Shown here one piece after another: positions 45,744 through 53,773 of a stretch of DNA of 64,000 bases; position 1 is the stretch's first letter, and every line of letters starts with the position of its first letter. Source of the DNA: Opitutaceae bacterium (GTDB taxonomy: Bacteria > Verrucomicrobiota > Verrucomicrobiia > Opitutales > Opitutaceae); assembly GCA_027482185.1 (NCBI GenBank), contig JAIXWF010000022.1, forward strand, positions 248,001 through 312,000, written 5' to 3'. A program made the translations under genes and the position numbers. The notes below the pieces were generated by a model that did no database searches, had not been told where the DNA came from, and worked only from the letters and a program-made list of their open reading frames with translations.

Positions 45744-46670
45744 ATGAACCGTCGTTCCTTCCTCATCCGTTCCTCCCTCTTCACCGCCGCCGGCCTCCTT
45801 GCCCGGCCCCTGGTTTCCGCGCAGGCGCCGAAGGCCGCCCCGGCCCCGGTCGTGCCCGACTTCAAACTCCTGCGCCGGGACGTCGGCGTGTTTTCCGCCC
45901 GCGGCGGCAGCATCGGCTACCTCGCGGCGAAGGACGGCCTGGCGGCCGTGGATACCCAGTTTGCGGATACGGCGAAGCTCTTTCTCGACGGCTTGCCCGG
46001 CCGCGGCGGCCGGCAGCTGGACGTGCTGGTGAACTCCCACCACCACGGCGACCACACGGGCGGCAACGGCGTCTTCAAGCCCGCGACGAAGAAGATCGTC
46101 GCCCACGCGAATGTCCCGGCCCTGCAGAAGGCGGCCGCCGAGCGCTCCAAGAGCGTCGATGCCCAGGTCTACGCCGACACGACGTTCGCGGCGACGTGGC
46201 GCATGGATGTCGGCAGCGAGGTGATTTCCGCCAAGTACCACGGGATTGCGCATACGAGCGGCGACATCGTGACCCTGTTCGAGAAAGCCAACGTGATCCA
46301 CATGGGCGACCTGATGTTCAACCGCCTGTACCCGGTGATCGACCGCGGCAGCGGCGGCCGTTTCAAGGGCTGGATCAAGGTCCTCGAGGAAGTGGCGAAG
46401 ACCTATCCGAAGGACGCGATCTACATCTTCGGCCACGGCAACGCCAAGTTCGGCGTCACCGGCACGGCCGCCGACCTGCTCACGTTCCGCGATTACCTGA
46501 GCGGCCTGCTCGACTACACCGACAAGAAAATCAAGGCGGGCGAGCCGAAGGAGAAGATCGTCGCGCTGGAGAACCTGCCCGGCTTCGCCGATTTCCATCA
46601 GGCGCTGCCCAACCGCCTCGGCGGCAATCTGGCCGCCGCCTACGACGAGCTGACGGAAAAGCAGGGCTGA
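45744..46670 (+). CDS. Tat-exported metallo-beta-lactamase-fold hydrolase
   Basis: A 308-residue protein with a twin-arginine signal (NRRSFLIRSSLFTAAGLLA). The zinc site is NSHHHGDHTGG, the HxHxDH motif. A further histidine lies in KYHGIAHTSGDIV, an aspartate in VIHMGDLMFN, and a histidine in YIFGHGNAKFG. The overall plan is that of the MBL-fold class that includes SoxH-like and quinoprotein-relay-like hydrolases. The substrate is unknown; lactams or thioesters are possible for the fold. It is divergent from the ECF sigma gene and followed by a terminator. Confidence 0.9.
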   Translation: MNRRSFLIRSSLFTAAGLLARPLVSAQAPKAAPAPVVPDFKLLRRDVGVFSARGGSIGYLAAKDGLAAVDTQFADTAKLFLDGLPGRGGRQLDVLVNSHHHGDHTGGNGVFKPATKKIVAHANVPALQKAAAERSKSVDAQVYADTTFAATWRMDVGSEVISAKYHGIAHTSGDIVTLFEKANVIHMGDLMFNRLYPVIDRGSGGRFKGWIKVLEEVAKTYPKDAIYIFGHGNAKFGVTGTAADLLTFRDYLSGLLDYTDKKIKAGEPKEKIVALENLPGFADFHQALPNRLGGNLAAAYDELTEKQG

Positions 46671-46752
46671 TTCCGGCGGCCATGACGGACCCGGGGCTCG
46701 CCGCCGGGAGAATTCGCGAAAGATTCGGGCCGGCGGCCGCGTTGCAGGACAA

Positions 46753-46775
46753 CGGGGCCGCCGGCCCCGCTTTTT
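46753..46775 (+). terminator. rho-independent terminator after the MBL-fold gene
   Basis: A 7-bp stem cggggcc (46753-46759) pairs with ggccccg (46763-46769) around a 3-base loop, followed by cttttt. It lies 83 bp past the stop and directly before the next gene. Confidence 0.75.
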
Positions 46776-46794
46776 CTCCAACCTGTCCCGCCCC

Positions 46795-47364
46795 ATGAAA
46801 TCCGTCCGTTCCAAGAAGTCCTTCGCGCCGGTTCCGGTGCTCCTGTCCGAACCCCTGCTGCCCACGTCGGCGCACTGCGAACGCACGTTCGCGTCGACCG
46901 AAGGCCGGCCCACGCTGACGGTCCGCTCGACGCTGCGGACCCTCGCCGGTCCCAACGACCCGATCTCCTACCGCGTTGCGATCAACCGCGCCGAGGGCGC
47001 CCCGGCCACGCCGAGCTACAGCCTTTACACCCTGTGCATCCAGGGCCGGCGTTGGCGGGTCGAGATCACGCAGGCCTCGGGTGAGAACGTGGCGTTCATC
47101 GATCCCAAGGGCACCGTCGCGAAGGAAATCACCGGGATCAAACAGCCGGTGAATCTGGTTTTGGCCCGGGCTCAGCCCAAAGGCTCGCCGGGCGTCGATC
47201 CGGCCAAGGTCTGGTCCCTCGCTTTCGCGGGCGACTCCTGCGAGCTGTGGGTGACATCGTACCGCCCGAAGCTGCGGAAGCCGAAGCGTCCGGGCGATAC
47301 GGACGACAGCAGCGACTGCCCGCCCCCGCCGGAATCGGGCGGCGAGGACGGCGACTCCGAGTAA
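46795..47364 (+). CDS. hypothetical protein with acidic C-terminus
   Basis: A 189-residue protein I do not recognise. It starts with a basic segment (MKSVRSKKSFAPVP), has no signal peptide or membrane segment, and its middle (residues 40-150) looks beta-rich, with TVRSTLRTLAG, YTLCIQGRRWRVEITQAS and VWSLAFAGDSCELWVTSYRP. The last 30 residues are Pro, Asp, Glu, Ser and Gly, probably disordered. Codon use matches its neighbours. It lies between a terminator and the convergent kinase gene, with only 6 bp to the kinase stop, so it is probably transcribed alone. Confidence 0.75.
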   Translation: MKSVRSKKSFAPVPVLLSEPLLPTSAHCERTFASTEGRPTLTVRSTLRTLAGPNDPISYRVAINRAEGAPATPSYSLYTLCIQGRRWRVEITQASGENVAFIDPKGTVAKEITGIKQPVNLVLARAQPKGSPGVDPAKVWSLAFAGDSCELWVTSYRPKLRKPKRPGDTDDSSDCPPPPESGGEDGDSE

Positions 47365-47370
47365 CCGCAA

Positions 47371-50300
47371 TCAGCGCGCTCCGGCGGCCGTCTCCGGGGC
47401 GTGCAGGATCCGCACGCGGCCCGACCGGAAAAACACGAGGATTTCCTGGCCGTCCGGCGCGACGCGGACGGATTGGACCTGTTCCTCGCCCACGCGCAGA
47501 AGCGTGGCGAGCAGGTCGCCGGTCTCGACGGAGAGCACGTGGATTTCGCCCTCGGGCGCGCCGACCAGGAGGCGGCGTCCGTCCGGCGTGGGAGCAAGCG
47601 ACGCGGGAGCCGCGCTGCCGGACTCGACCGTCCGGAGCAGGCGGCCGTCCGCCTTGGCCCGGAACTGGATCCGCCCGTTGCGCATGGAGACGGCGAGTAC
47701 GTCCCGGCCGGGAATGGCCACCAGGCCGATGGGCAGGGCCGGCAGCAGGTGTTTCCACCGCACGGCGCCGTCGGGCAGGTTCAGGCAGCTGATTTCCGCG
47801 ACGTTGCCGATGGCGAACACGTGGGAGCCGTCCGGCGCCAGATGCCGCAGCCACACGTCGCGGAACTTGCCGGCCGAGCGGCGCTCGACGGGTTGGGCCG
47901 GGTCGGTGAGATCGACCGTCCAGATTTCGCCGTTGGTGCGGTTGACGGCGAGATGGCGACCGGTCTCCGCCACCACGGTGTGGGTGATCGGTGTATCGCC
48001 GGCGGCGAGCAGCGGCAGCGCCGGCGCGGCCGACGGTTGCCAGCGGGCCACGGCCTGGAGGTCGGCGGTGAGGCCCCAGAGCGTGTCGCGCACGAAGGCG
48101 ACCGGCTGCCGGATCGCGCCGGCCGGCGCGATCTGCCGGAGACGCGCCGTCTCGAACATCGCGGCTTCGCGAGCATTGATCGTGGCGAAAAAATGGCGTC
48201 CGTCGGCGCCGTAGACCATGCTTTGGTTGGTCGGGGTGGCCCCGGTCAGGGTCAGCTTGGGGGCGGCGGCATCCATGGCGGCGAAGTCCCAGCGCCGGAC
48301 TTCGCCCGAAGCGCTCGCGCTGAACAACCAGGGCCGGTTCCGCGCCGCGAGCAGGGCGGTGACGGCGCCGTCGTGCCCGCGGAATCGCCGGGCCTCCGGG
48401 GCGACTTGGCCGGAGAGACCCACGGTCACGATCTGCGAACCGGTGGCCGCGAGCAAAGTGTCGGCGGTCAGCGTGTCGGGGACCACGGCGCCGATCGCCA
48501 ACGCGAGCGGCCGGGCCGCCTTCCAGGTTCCGTCTACCCGGTCGAGTTTCCAGTTCTGGTTACCGGCAGGGGGCGACGCGTACCAGTCGCCCGGCGTACC
48601 GGGCTCGGGCCGGCAGTACAGCACCCAAGGGACCGCGGCCCCGACTTCCTGGTGCCGAAACGACGGCGCATCGCCGAGCTTGAGGTGCGTGAGCCGGGAC
48701 TGGACGCCGGGGTAGCGGCCGCGGACGGTGACCAAGGCGATTTCGTCGCGGGCGACGTTGTGGCCGCTGCGGAAAAACTCCCACGGCAACTCGCTGGGCT
48801 CGTCGAGCAGCAGCTCGACGACCGGGCGGTTCACCGTGAAGTCCCAGACCACCAGCGTGAGCGGGATCGGGCCGCGCTTGCGGCTGGGGCTGGTCGGTTG
48901 GGCGTCGATCAAAGCGACGAGCCGGTCGGGGCCGATGGCCAGGAGCGGGCGGACCCAGAAGTGGCCGTGGCCGCTGCGGTCCGGGCGGCCGTCGGCCACC
49001 GACCAACGTTGCGGCGTGGCCAACGGCAGGGAGCTCGTGCCGACGAGCCACTTTCCGTCCGTCGAGAAGCCGGCGAATTTGCGCACGCCCTCGATCCGGC
49101 GCACCGCGCGGCCGCTTTCCGCCTCGAGCAGCGTAAGGTTGCCCGCGTCGTCGTGGACCGCGACGAGGGATTCGTCGGGGGAGAATTCCATCCGGCCGAT
49201 GGGCGATCCGCTCGCGATCAGGAGCTCGCTCGGGTCGCCGGCGGCGGCGTGCCGCAGCGCGCGCCACTCGAAGGGGGGCGGTTCGCCCGGCCGCTCGGGG
49301 TCGTTGGCAACCTGGGAGAGGAGCGTGCGGGCGCGGCCGAAGTCGTTGCGTTCGATCGCGCGCTGGGCCTGGGCCAGCGTCGCCGCGTAGACCGCGCGGC
49401 GGGCGAGCGTGTCGCGCTCGGCCTCGGCGGTGCGGCGGCGGTCGAGTTCGTCGGCCGCGCGCCGGTGCTCGATCCAGGCGCCGCCGCCCGCGACTGCGGC
49501 CACGACGGCGAGGGCTGCTGCGGCGCGGAGGGCGCGGCCGAGGTGGCGCTCGGCGGCGCGGAGGCGGCGGACTGAACGCCCGGCCTGGAGGAGCAGCACG
49601 TCGTCGAGCAACGCGGCGGCGTCGCGGTAACGTTTTGCGGCGAGCGGGTCGCAGGCGCGGATGAGGATTTCGTTGAGCTCGAGCAGTTCCTTCCGGTCGG
49701 GCCAGGTGTGGAATTCGGTGGGCAGCCGCGGGTAGTCGTGGCGCCCGAGGCCGGTGGCGAGTTCGTACAGCAGTTTGCCGAGGCTGAAGATGTCGGCGGC
49801 GGGCGCGCCCGGGCCCTCGGGGGCGACGTAGCCTTCGGTGCCCACGAAGGTGAGGCCTTCGCTCGCGGCGGCGACGAGGCCGATGTCGGCGAGTTTCGGC
49901 ACGCCGCCGACGAAGATCACGTTGGAGGGCTTGATGTCGCGGTGGACCAGTTCGCGGCGGTGGAGGCCGGCGAGGGCGCGGGCAAGGTCGGCGGCGAGGG
50001 ATACGACTTCCTTGGCCGGGAGGCGGCCGCGGCGGGCGAGCGTTTCGCGCAGCGTGTGGGGGACGTAGCTCGCGGGATCGATGTCGCGGCCGGACACGGC
50101 GTCGTCCGCCAGCTCCATCACATAGTAGAAAAACGCCTCGCCGCGGCCGACGTGGAGGAGGGCGAGCTGGCGCGATTCCTCGAGCGAGACGCGGGCGAAT
50201 TCCTTGAGTCCGTTGAACTCGCGCTCGTAGGGCTGCGGATCGGTGAATCGCTCGCGCCAGACGAGTTTGACGGCGCGGTAGATGCCCGTGACGCCGCGGG

Positions 50301-50397
50301 CAAGCCAGACATCGCCGTAGCTGCCGCGGCCGATGAGGCGCAGGAGCTCGTAGTCTGGAATCGCGGGTGCGGCGACCGGCGGAGTCACGCCCGCCAA
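47371..50397 (-). CDS. membrane Ser/Thr protein kinase with beta-propeller C-terminus
   Basis: A 1008-residue protein; the start is a TTG at 50397 or the GTG at 50388. The kinase domain (residues 15-270) has the glycine loop LIGRGSYGDVWLARG, lysine in RAVKLVWRE, the catalytic loop LVHRDIKPSNVIF, ADIG in place of DFG, and GTEGYVAPEGPG. The DFG change keeps the metal-binding aspartate. A transmembrane helix (about 298-318) is followed by a charged coiled-coil-like stretch with an Ala-rich repeat (340-365) and then WD40/quinoprotein-type propeller repeats to the end (SPDESLVAVHDDAGNLTLLE and others). The last repeat unit is APDGQEILVFFRSGRVRILH. The ECF sigma gene lies 64 bp upstream on the same strand, suggesting that the kinase controls that sigma factor. 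Confidence 0.92.
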   Translation of the reverse strand: MAGVTPPVAAPAIPDYELLRLIGRGSYGDVWLARGVTGIYRAVKLVWRERFTDPQPYEREFNGLKEFARVSLEESRQLALLHVGRGEAFFYYVMELADDAVSGRDIDPASYVPHTLRETLARRGRLPAKEVVSLAADLARALAGLHRRELVHRDIKPSNVIFVGGVPKLADIGLVAAASEGLTFVGTEGYVAPEGPGAPAADIFSLGKLLYELATGLGRHDYPRLPTEFHTWPDRKELLELNEILIRACDPLAAKRYRDAAALLDDVLLLQAGRSVRRLRAAERHLGRALRAAAALAVVAAVAGGGAWIEHRRAADELDRRRTAEAERDTLARRAVYAATLAQAQRAIERNDFGRARTLLSQVANDPERPGEPPPFEWRALRHAAAGDPSELLIASGSPIGRMEFSPDESLVAVHDDAGNLTLLEAESGRAVRRIEGVRKFAGFSTDGKWLVGTSSLPLATPQRWSVADGRPDRSGHGHFWVRPLLAIGPDRLVALIDAQPTSPSRKRGPIPLTLVVWDFTVNRPVVELLLDEPSELPWEFFRSGHNVARDEIALVTVRGRYPGVQSRLTHLKLGDAPSFRHQEVGAAVPWVLYCRPEPGTPGDWYASPPAGNQNWKLDRVDGTWKAARPLALAIGAVVPDTLTADTLLAATGSQIVTVGLSGQVAPEARRFRGHDGAVTALLAARNRPWLFSASASGEVRRWDFAAMDAAAPKLTLTGATPTNQSMVYGADGRHFFATINAREAAMFETARLRQIAPAGAIRQPVAFVRDTLWGLTADLQAVARWQPSAAPALPLLAAGDTPITHTVVAETGRHLAVNRTNGEIWTVDLTDPAQPVERRSAGKFRDVWLRHLAPDGSHVFAIGNVAEISCLNLPDGAVRWKHLLPALPIGLVAIPGRDVLAVSMRNGRIQFRAKADGRLLRTVESGSAAPASLAPTPDGRRLLVGAPEGEIHVLSVETGDLLATLLRVGEEQVQSVRVAPDGQEILVFFRSGRVRILHAPETAAGAR

Positions 50398-50461
50398 CGC
50401 TGCGGCGGCCGGCGGTCGCGTCGATGTCGAAATCGCGGCGGCCGGACCCGCCGGGCGCGCC

Positions 50462-51103
50462 TCAGCCGAGCTGCTGCTCGAGGCGGGCGACCTCGGCTTT
50501 CAGCTGTTTGGTGAGGCGGTGCGTGATGACGTAGACCGTGGCGACGGCGAGATCGAGTTCGCGCGCGACGCGCAACACGGGCCAGCCCTGACGGTGGCAG
50601 AGCTCGAAGGCCTGGAAATGGCGCGCGGGCACCCGTTGCGCGAGGCGCGCGAGGGCGGCGTCGAGCACGTGGCGGCGCCATTCGTCGTCCCAGATCTCGT
50701 CGCCCGCCTGCCCGGCGGGATCCGGCACGCGCTCGATCGTGGCGGTGCGGTCGGAGTCGGCGCCGCCCGGGGCGCGGTGGGCGGCGTGGCGCTGGCGCTC
50801 GCGGAATTTGTCGGTGATGCGCCATCGGGTGAGGTTCATGAGCCAGCCGCGGAACGAGCCGCGCGCGGGATCGGATTCGAATTCGTGGATGGTCTCGGCG
50901 ACGCGCTTGAACACGTCCTGCGTGACTTCCTCGGCCTCGTGGCGCGCGAGGCCGGCGCGCAGCGCGAGATTGAAGACGAGCTTTTCGTAGAGCCGGTAGA
51001 ACTCGCCCCAGCTGGCGGCATCCTGCCAGTCCCGGAGTCGGAACAGCAGGCTGGCCCGCGTGGCGGCGGTGGAGGCGGCGGTGGGGTCGGAGGGCATGAT
51101 CAT
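50462..51103 (-). CDS. ECF RNA polymerase sigma factor linked to a Ser/Thr kinase
   Basis: A 213-residue sigma-70 ECF protein. Region 2 runs from WGEFYRLYEKLVFNLALRAG to FRGWLMNLTRWRITDKFRER, with the typical HEAEEVTQDVFKRV. Region 4 includes VPARHFQAFELCHRQGWPVL, LDLAVATVYVITHRLTKQLK. A disordered linker (residues 110-135) rich in Arg, Ala and Asp separates them. There is no anti-sigma gene; the next gene is a membrane Ser/Thr kinase. Such sigma-kinase pairs are known in Planctomycetes and others, where phosphorylation replaces anti-sigma control. The start may be ATG 51103 or 51097. It is divergent from the histidine kinase. Confidence 0.93.
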   Translation of the reverse strand: MIMPSDPTAASTAATRASLLFRLRDWQDAASWGEFYRLYEKLVFNLALRAGLARHEAEEVTQDVFKRVAETIHEFESDPARGSFRGWLMNLTRWRITDKFRERQRHAAHRAPGGADSDRTATIERVPDPAGQAGDEIWDDEWRRHVLDAALARLAQRVPARHFQAFELCHRQGWPVLRVARELDLAVATVYVITHRLTKQLKAEVARLEQQLG

Positions 51104-51243
51104 GTACCCTTCGAAACGCGGGCCGGGGCGCGGATCTTACAGAATTCGTGCGGCAGGGGCACGGCGGAGAATTTTCGCGTTTTTCTGAAAGATCAACCCG
51201 GACGCCGTCGTTGCAGGCCACGGAACCCCTCGCCGACCACGTC

Positions 51244-52656
51244 ATGACCGCCAGTCCCGCCCCCCGTACCACGACCGCGCCGTCCCGAGCCGAGGTGCCG
51301 CCCGATTTTCTCGCTTTGGTGTGCCACGAATTGCGCACGCCGCTGCAGGCAATCATGGGTTGCGGCGAATTGCTGCTGCGGGATGCCGCCGACGAAACCA
51401 GCCGCGCCCGCCTGGCGACGATCGGCCAGCAGGGGGCGCTGATGCTGCGGCTGGTCAACGATCTGCTCGACCTGCGGGCGATGGAGGCGGGGGGCTTCTC
51501 GATCCGGTTGCAACCCGTGAACCTGCCCGCGCTCGTGATGCAGGCGGTGGAGAGCTGCCGGCCGGCGGCCGCGGCGAAGGGCCTGGCCCTGCGCTGCACC
51601 GTCGCGGCCGACGCGCCGGGCTGGGTGCTGGCGGACGGCGACCGGCTCGGGCAGGTGCTGCTGAATCTGGTGGCGAACGCGATCAAGTTCACGGTGCAGG
51701 GCCGCATCGACGTCGTGCTCAACGCCGCCGCGGAGGTCGGCGGGGCGGAGCTCGCGGTGTCCGACACCGGCCCGGGCATCTCCCCGGCCGAGCAGGAGAA
51801 AATCTTCCAGCCTTTTGCGCGGCTGGCGGGAGCGTCGGGCACGGAGGGACTCGGGCTCGGCCTCGCGCTCGCGGCGCACCTTTGCCGCCGCATGGGCGGC
51901 GATCTGTCGGTGACGAGCGACGGCCGCAGCGGCTCGACGTTCTACGCGCGCTTCGCGGCGCTGCGCACCGCGGTCCCGGCGGCCGCCGCCGCGCCGGAAC
52001 CGGGTTCGCTGGGCGGCCGCCGGGTGCTCGTGGCCGACGACAACGCGCTCGTGCGCGAGGTTTTGGCCGCGCAGTTGGCGCGGCTCGGGGCCAAGTGCGA
52101 GACCGTCGGCGACGGCGAAGCGGCCCTGGCGCTCGCGCTCAGCGGAAAGTTCTCCGCCGTCGTGCTCGACCTCTCGATGCCGCGCATCGACGGCCTCGAG
52201 GCGGCGCGCCGCATCCGCGCGCGGTGCGGGCCGACGGTCCGGATCGTGGGGGCCAGCGCGCACGCCGCCGCGGCGGACCGCTCGCGCGCGATCGCGGCGG
52301 GCATGGATGCATTTGTCACGAAGCCCGTGAACCTCGGCGCCCTCGCCGCGGCCCTCGGCTGCGTGCCGGGCGTGGCCGGGCCCGACGAGTCCGATCTGGC
52401 GCCCGCTTCGTTGGCGCGCTGGTTCCGTCAGGAAGTCCCGCCGGCCCGCGTGGCGCTGTGCGCCGCGTGGCGGCTGCGCGACTGGGCCGCGCTCGAGCGC
52501 CAGGCCCACTACCTGCGCAACAGCGCCCTCGCGGTCAGCGATGCCGCGCTGGGCGCGGCCTGCGCGAAACTCGAGGAAAGCGCCGTCGCCCGCGACGAAG
52601 CGGCGGCGGGCCGCAGTTGGCTGCAGTGCGAGGCGGAGCTGGCGCGCTGGCTCTGA
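51244..52656 (+). CDS. hybrid histidine kinase with receiver and Hpt domain
   Basis: A 470-residue protein. The dimerisation/phosphoacceptor box ALVCHELRTPLQAIMG has His28. The ATPase domain follows with NLVANAIKFTVQGR (N box), VSDTGPGISP (G1) and GLGLGLALAAHLC (G2). The receiver (about 262-375) has VADDN and the phosphoacceptor Asp309 in VVLDLSMPRIDG, with a lysine in FVTKPV. The C-terminus is a short Hpt-like helix bundle with His422 in AHYLRNSALAV. There is no sensor or membrane domain, so it is a soluble relay kinase whose input must come from a partner. The GTG at 51148 would add 32 residues without a domain. Confidence 0.93.
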   Translation: MTASPAPRTTTAPSRAEVPPDFLALVCHELRTPLQAIMGCGELLLRDAADETSRARLATIGQQGALMLRLVNDLLDLRAMEAGGFSIRLQPVNLPALVMQAVESCRPAAAAKGLALRCTVAADAPGWVLADGDRLGQVLLNLVANAIKFTVQGRIDVVLNAAAEVGGAELAVSDTGPGISPAEQEKIFQPFARLAGASGTEGLGLGLALAAHLCRRMGGDLSVTSDGRSGSTFYARFAALRTAVPAAAAAPEPGSLGGRRVLVADDNALVREVLAAQLARLGAKCETVGDGEAALALALSGKFSAVVLDLSMPRIDGLEAARRIRARCGPTVRIVGASAHAAAADRSRAIAAGMDAFVTKPVNLGALAAALGCVPGVAGPDESDLAPASLARWFRQEVPPARVALCAAWRLRDWAALERQAHYLRNSALAVSDAALGAACAKLEESAVARDEAAAGRSWLQCEAELARWL

Positions 52657-52762
52657 TTCCCGGCCGGGCCCCGGCGCCCGTCCCGGGTCCGCGGGACTTG
52701 TTCCCGCCGCTTCGGGTTTGCGTGCGCCCGCGGGCGCGTCCCGAATCGGCGACCACCCCGCC

Positions 52763-53764
52763 ATGATGCGCTTCGCTTCCGCCTGTTGTGTTCTTGTTTC
52801 GGGCCTGTGGCTGGGCGGCTGCCAATCCGCCTCGGCCGACGCCGTCCTCGTGCTGGCCCGCCGCGAAGCCGACCGGCAGACCTATTTTGTGCGGGACGCC
52901 GCGGGCGTCCGCGCGTGGACCGAGCCCGGCCTGCCCGCCGCGACAGGGAACCTGCGGCTGGCGCCCGCGGGCGGCACGGCGCTCGCGACGATCGGCGCCG
53001 CCGGAAGCGGCGCGGCCGAGTTGCGCCTGCTCCAGCCCGGCACCGCGGTGGCGCCCACGGTTTTGGCCAAGGAGTGGGTGTGGGACGTCGCCCTGCGAGC
53101 CGACGGCGCCGCCGCCGCGTGGATCGAAGGCAATGCCCCCCGGCGGCTGCGCACGGCGCAGGCGCCCGAATGGCGGCCCGCCGATTTTCCGTTGCCGGCC
53201 GGCGCGGAGCCGGCGGCGCCGCGTTGGCTGCCCGGCGGCGGGCTGCTCGTCGTGCTGCGCGAGCCGGGCGGCAGCCGCGTGGTTGCCCTGGCGGCCGACG
53301 GCGCCGTGACCGCGACGTGGCACCGCGTCGCCGGGGACACGCGGTTGGCCGAGCCGGTGGCGGCGGCGGGAAATGTGTTCGTGCTTGAAGTTCCGGCCGA
53401 CGGTTCGCCCCGGCGCCTGCTGCGCTTGGCGGCGCCCGGGGGCGGGCTGGCTGTGCTGGCGACGGGTTACTTCGCGGAAGGCACGCTGCAGGCCTCGCCC
53501 GACGGACGGTATCTCGCCGCGGTGTGGGGCGAAACACTCGCCGCGGTGCAGCGCGGCGAGGCCGGCCTGCGCTGGATCGGGCCGGCGTGGCCCGGCTTGC
53601 CCTCCGGATTGCCGCGGGCCGCGGGTTTCGCCTGGAGTCCCGACGGCCGCCGCCTCGCCGTCGCCCGCCGGGCGGACGGCCGCGAATGGGTCGAGGTCCA
53701 TCCGGACGGAGCCGCGGCCGAACTGCCCGGCTTCGCCCCGCAATGGTGGTCCGCCCGCCGCTGA
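52763..53764 (+). CDS. lipoprotein with WD40-like (PD40) repeats
   Basis: A 333-residue protein with a lipoprotein signal, VLVSGLWLGGCQSA, with the lipid-bearing cysteine at residue 20. The rest is beta-rich, with weak TolB/PD40-type repeats (TLQASPDGRYLAAVWGETLA and GFAWSPDGRRLAVARRAD near the end). A binding or scaffold role at the outer membrane is likely. It lies 9 bp before the C39 protease gene on the same strand, so the two are probably co-transcribed. Confidence 0.82.
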   Translation: MMRFASACCVLVSGLWLGGCQSASADAVLVLARREADRQTYFVRDAAGVRAWTEPGLPAATGNLRLAPAGGTALATIGAAGSGAAELRLLQPGTAVAPTVLAKEWVWDVALRADGAAAAWIEGNAPRRLRTAQAPEWRPADFPLPAGAEPAAPRWLPGGGLLVVLREPGGSRVVALAADGAVTATWHRVAGDTRLAEPVAAAGNVFVLEVPADGSPRRLLRLAAPGGGLAVLATGYFAEGTLQASPDGRYLAAVWGETLAAVQRGEAGLRWIGPAWPGLPSGLPRAAGFAWSPDGRRLAVARRADGREWVEVHPDGAAAELPGFAPQWWSARR

Positions 53765-53773
53765 TTTTCCGCC

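Noticed and set aside
46679-46760. An ATG frame between the MBL-fold gene and the next gene
   Set aside because: Short, without family or ribosome site, and it runs into the terminator hairpin.
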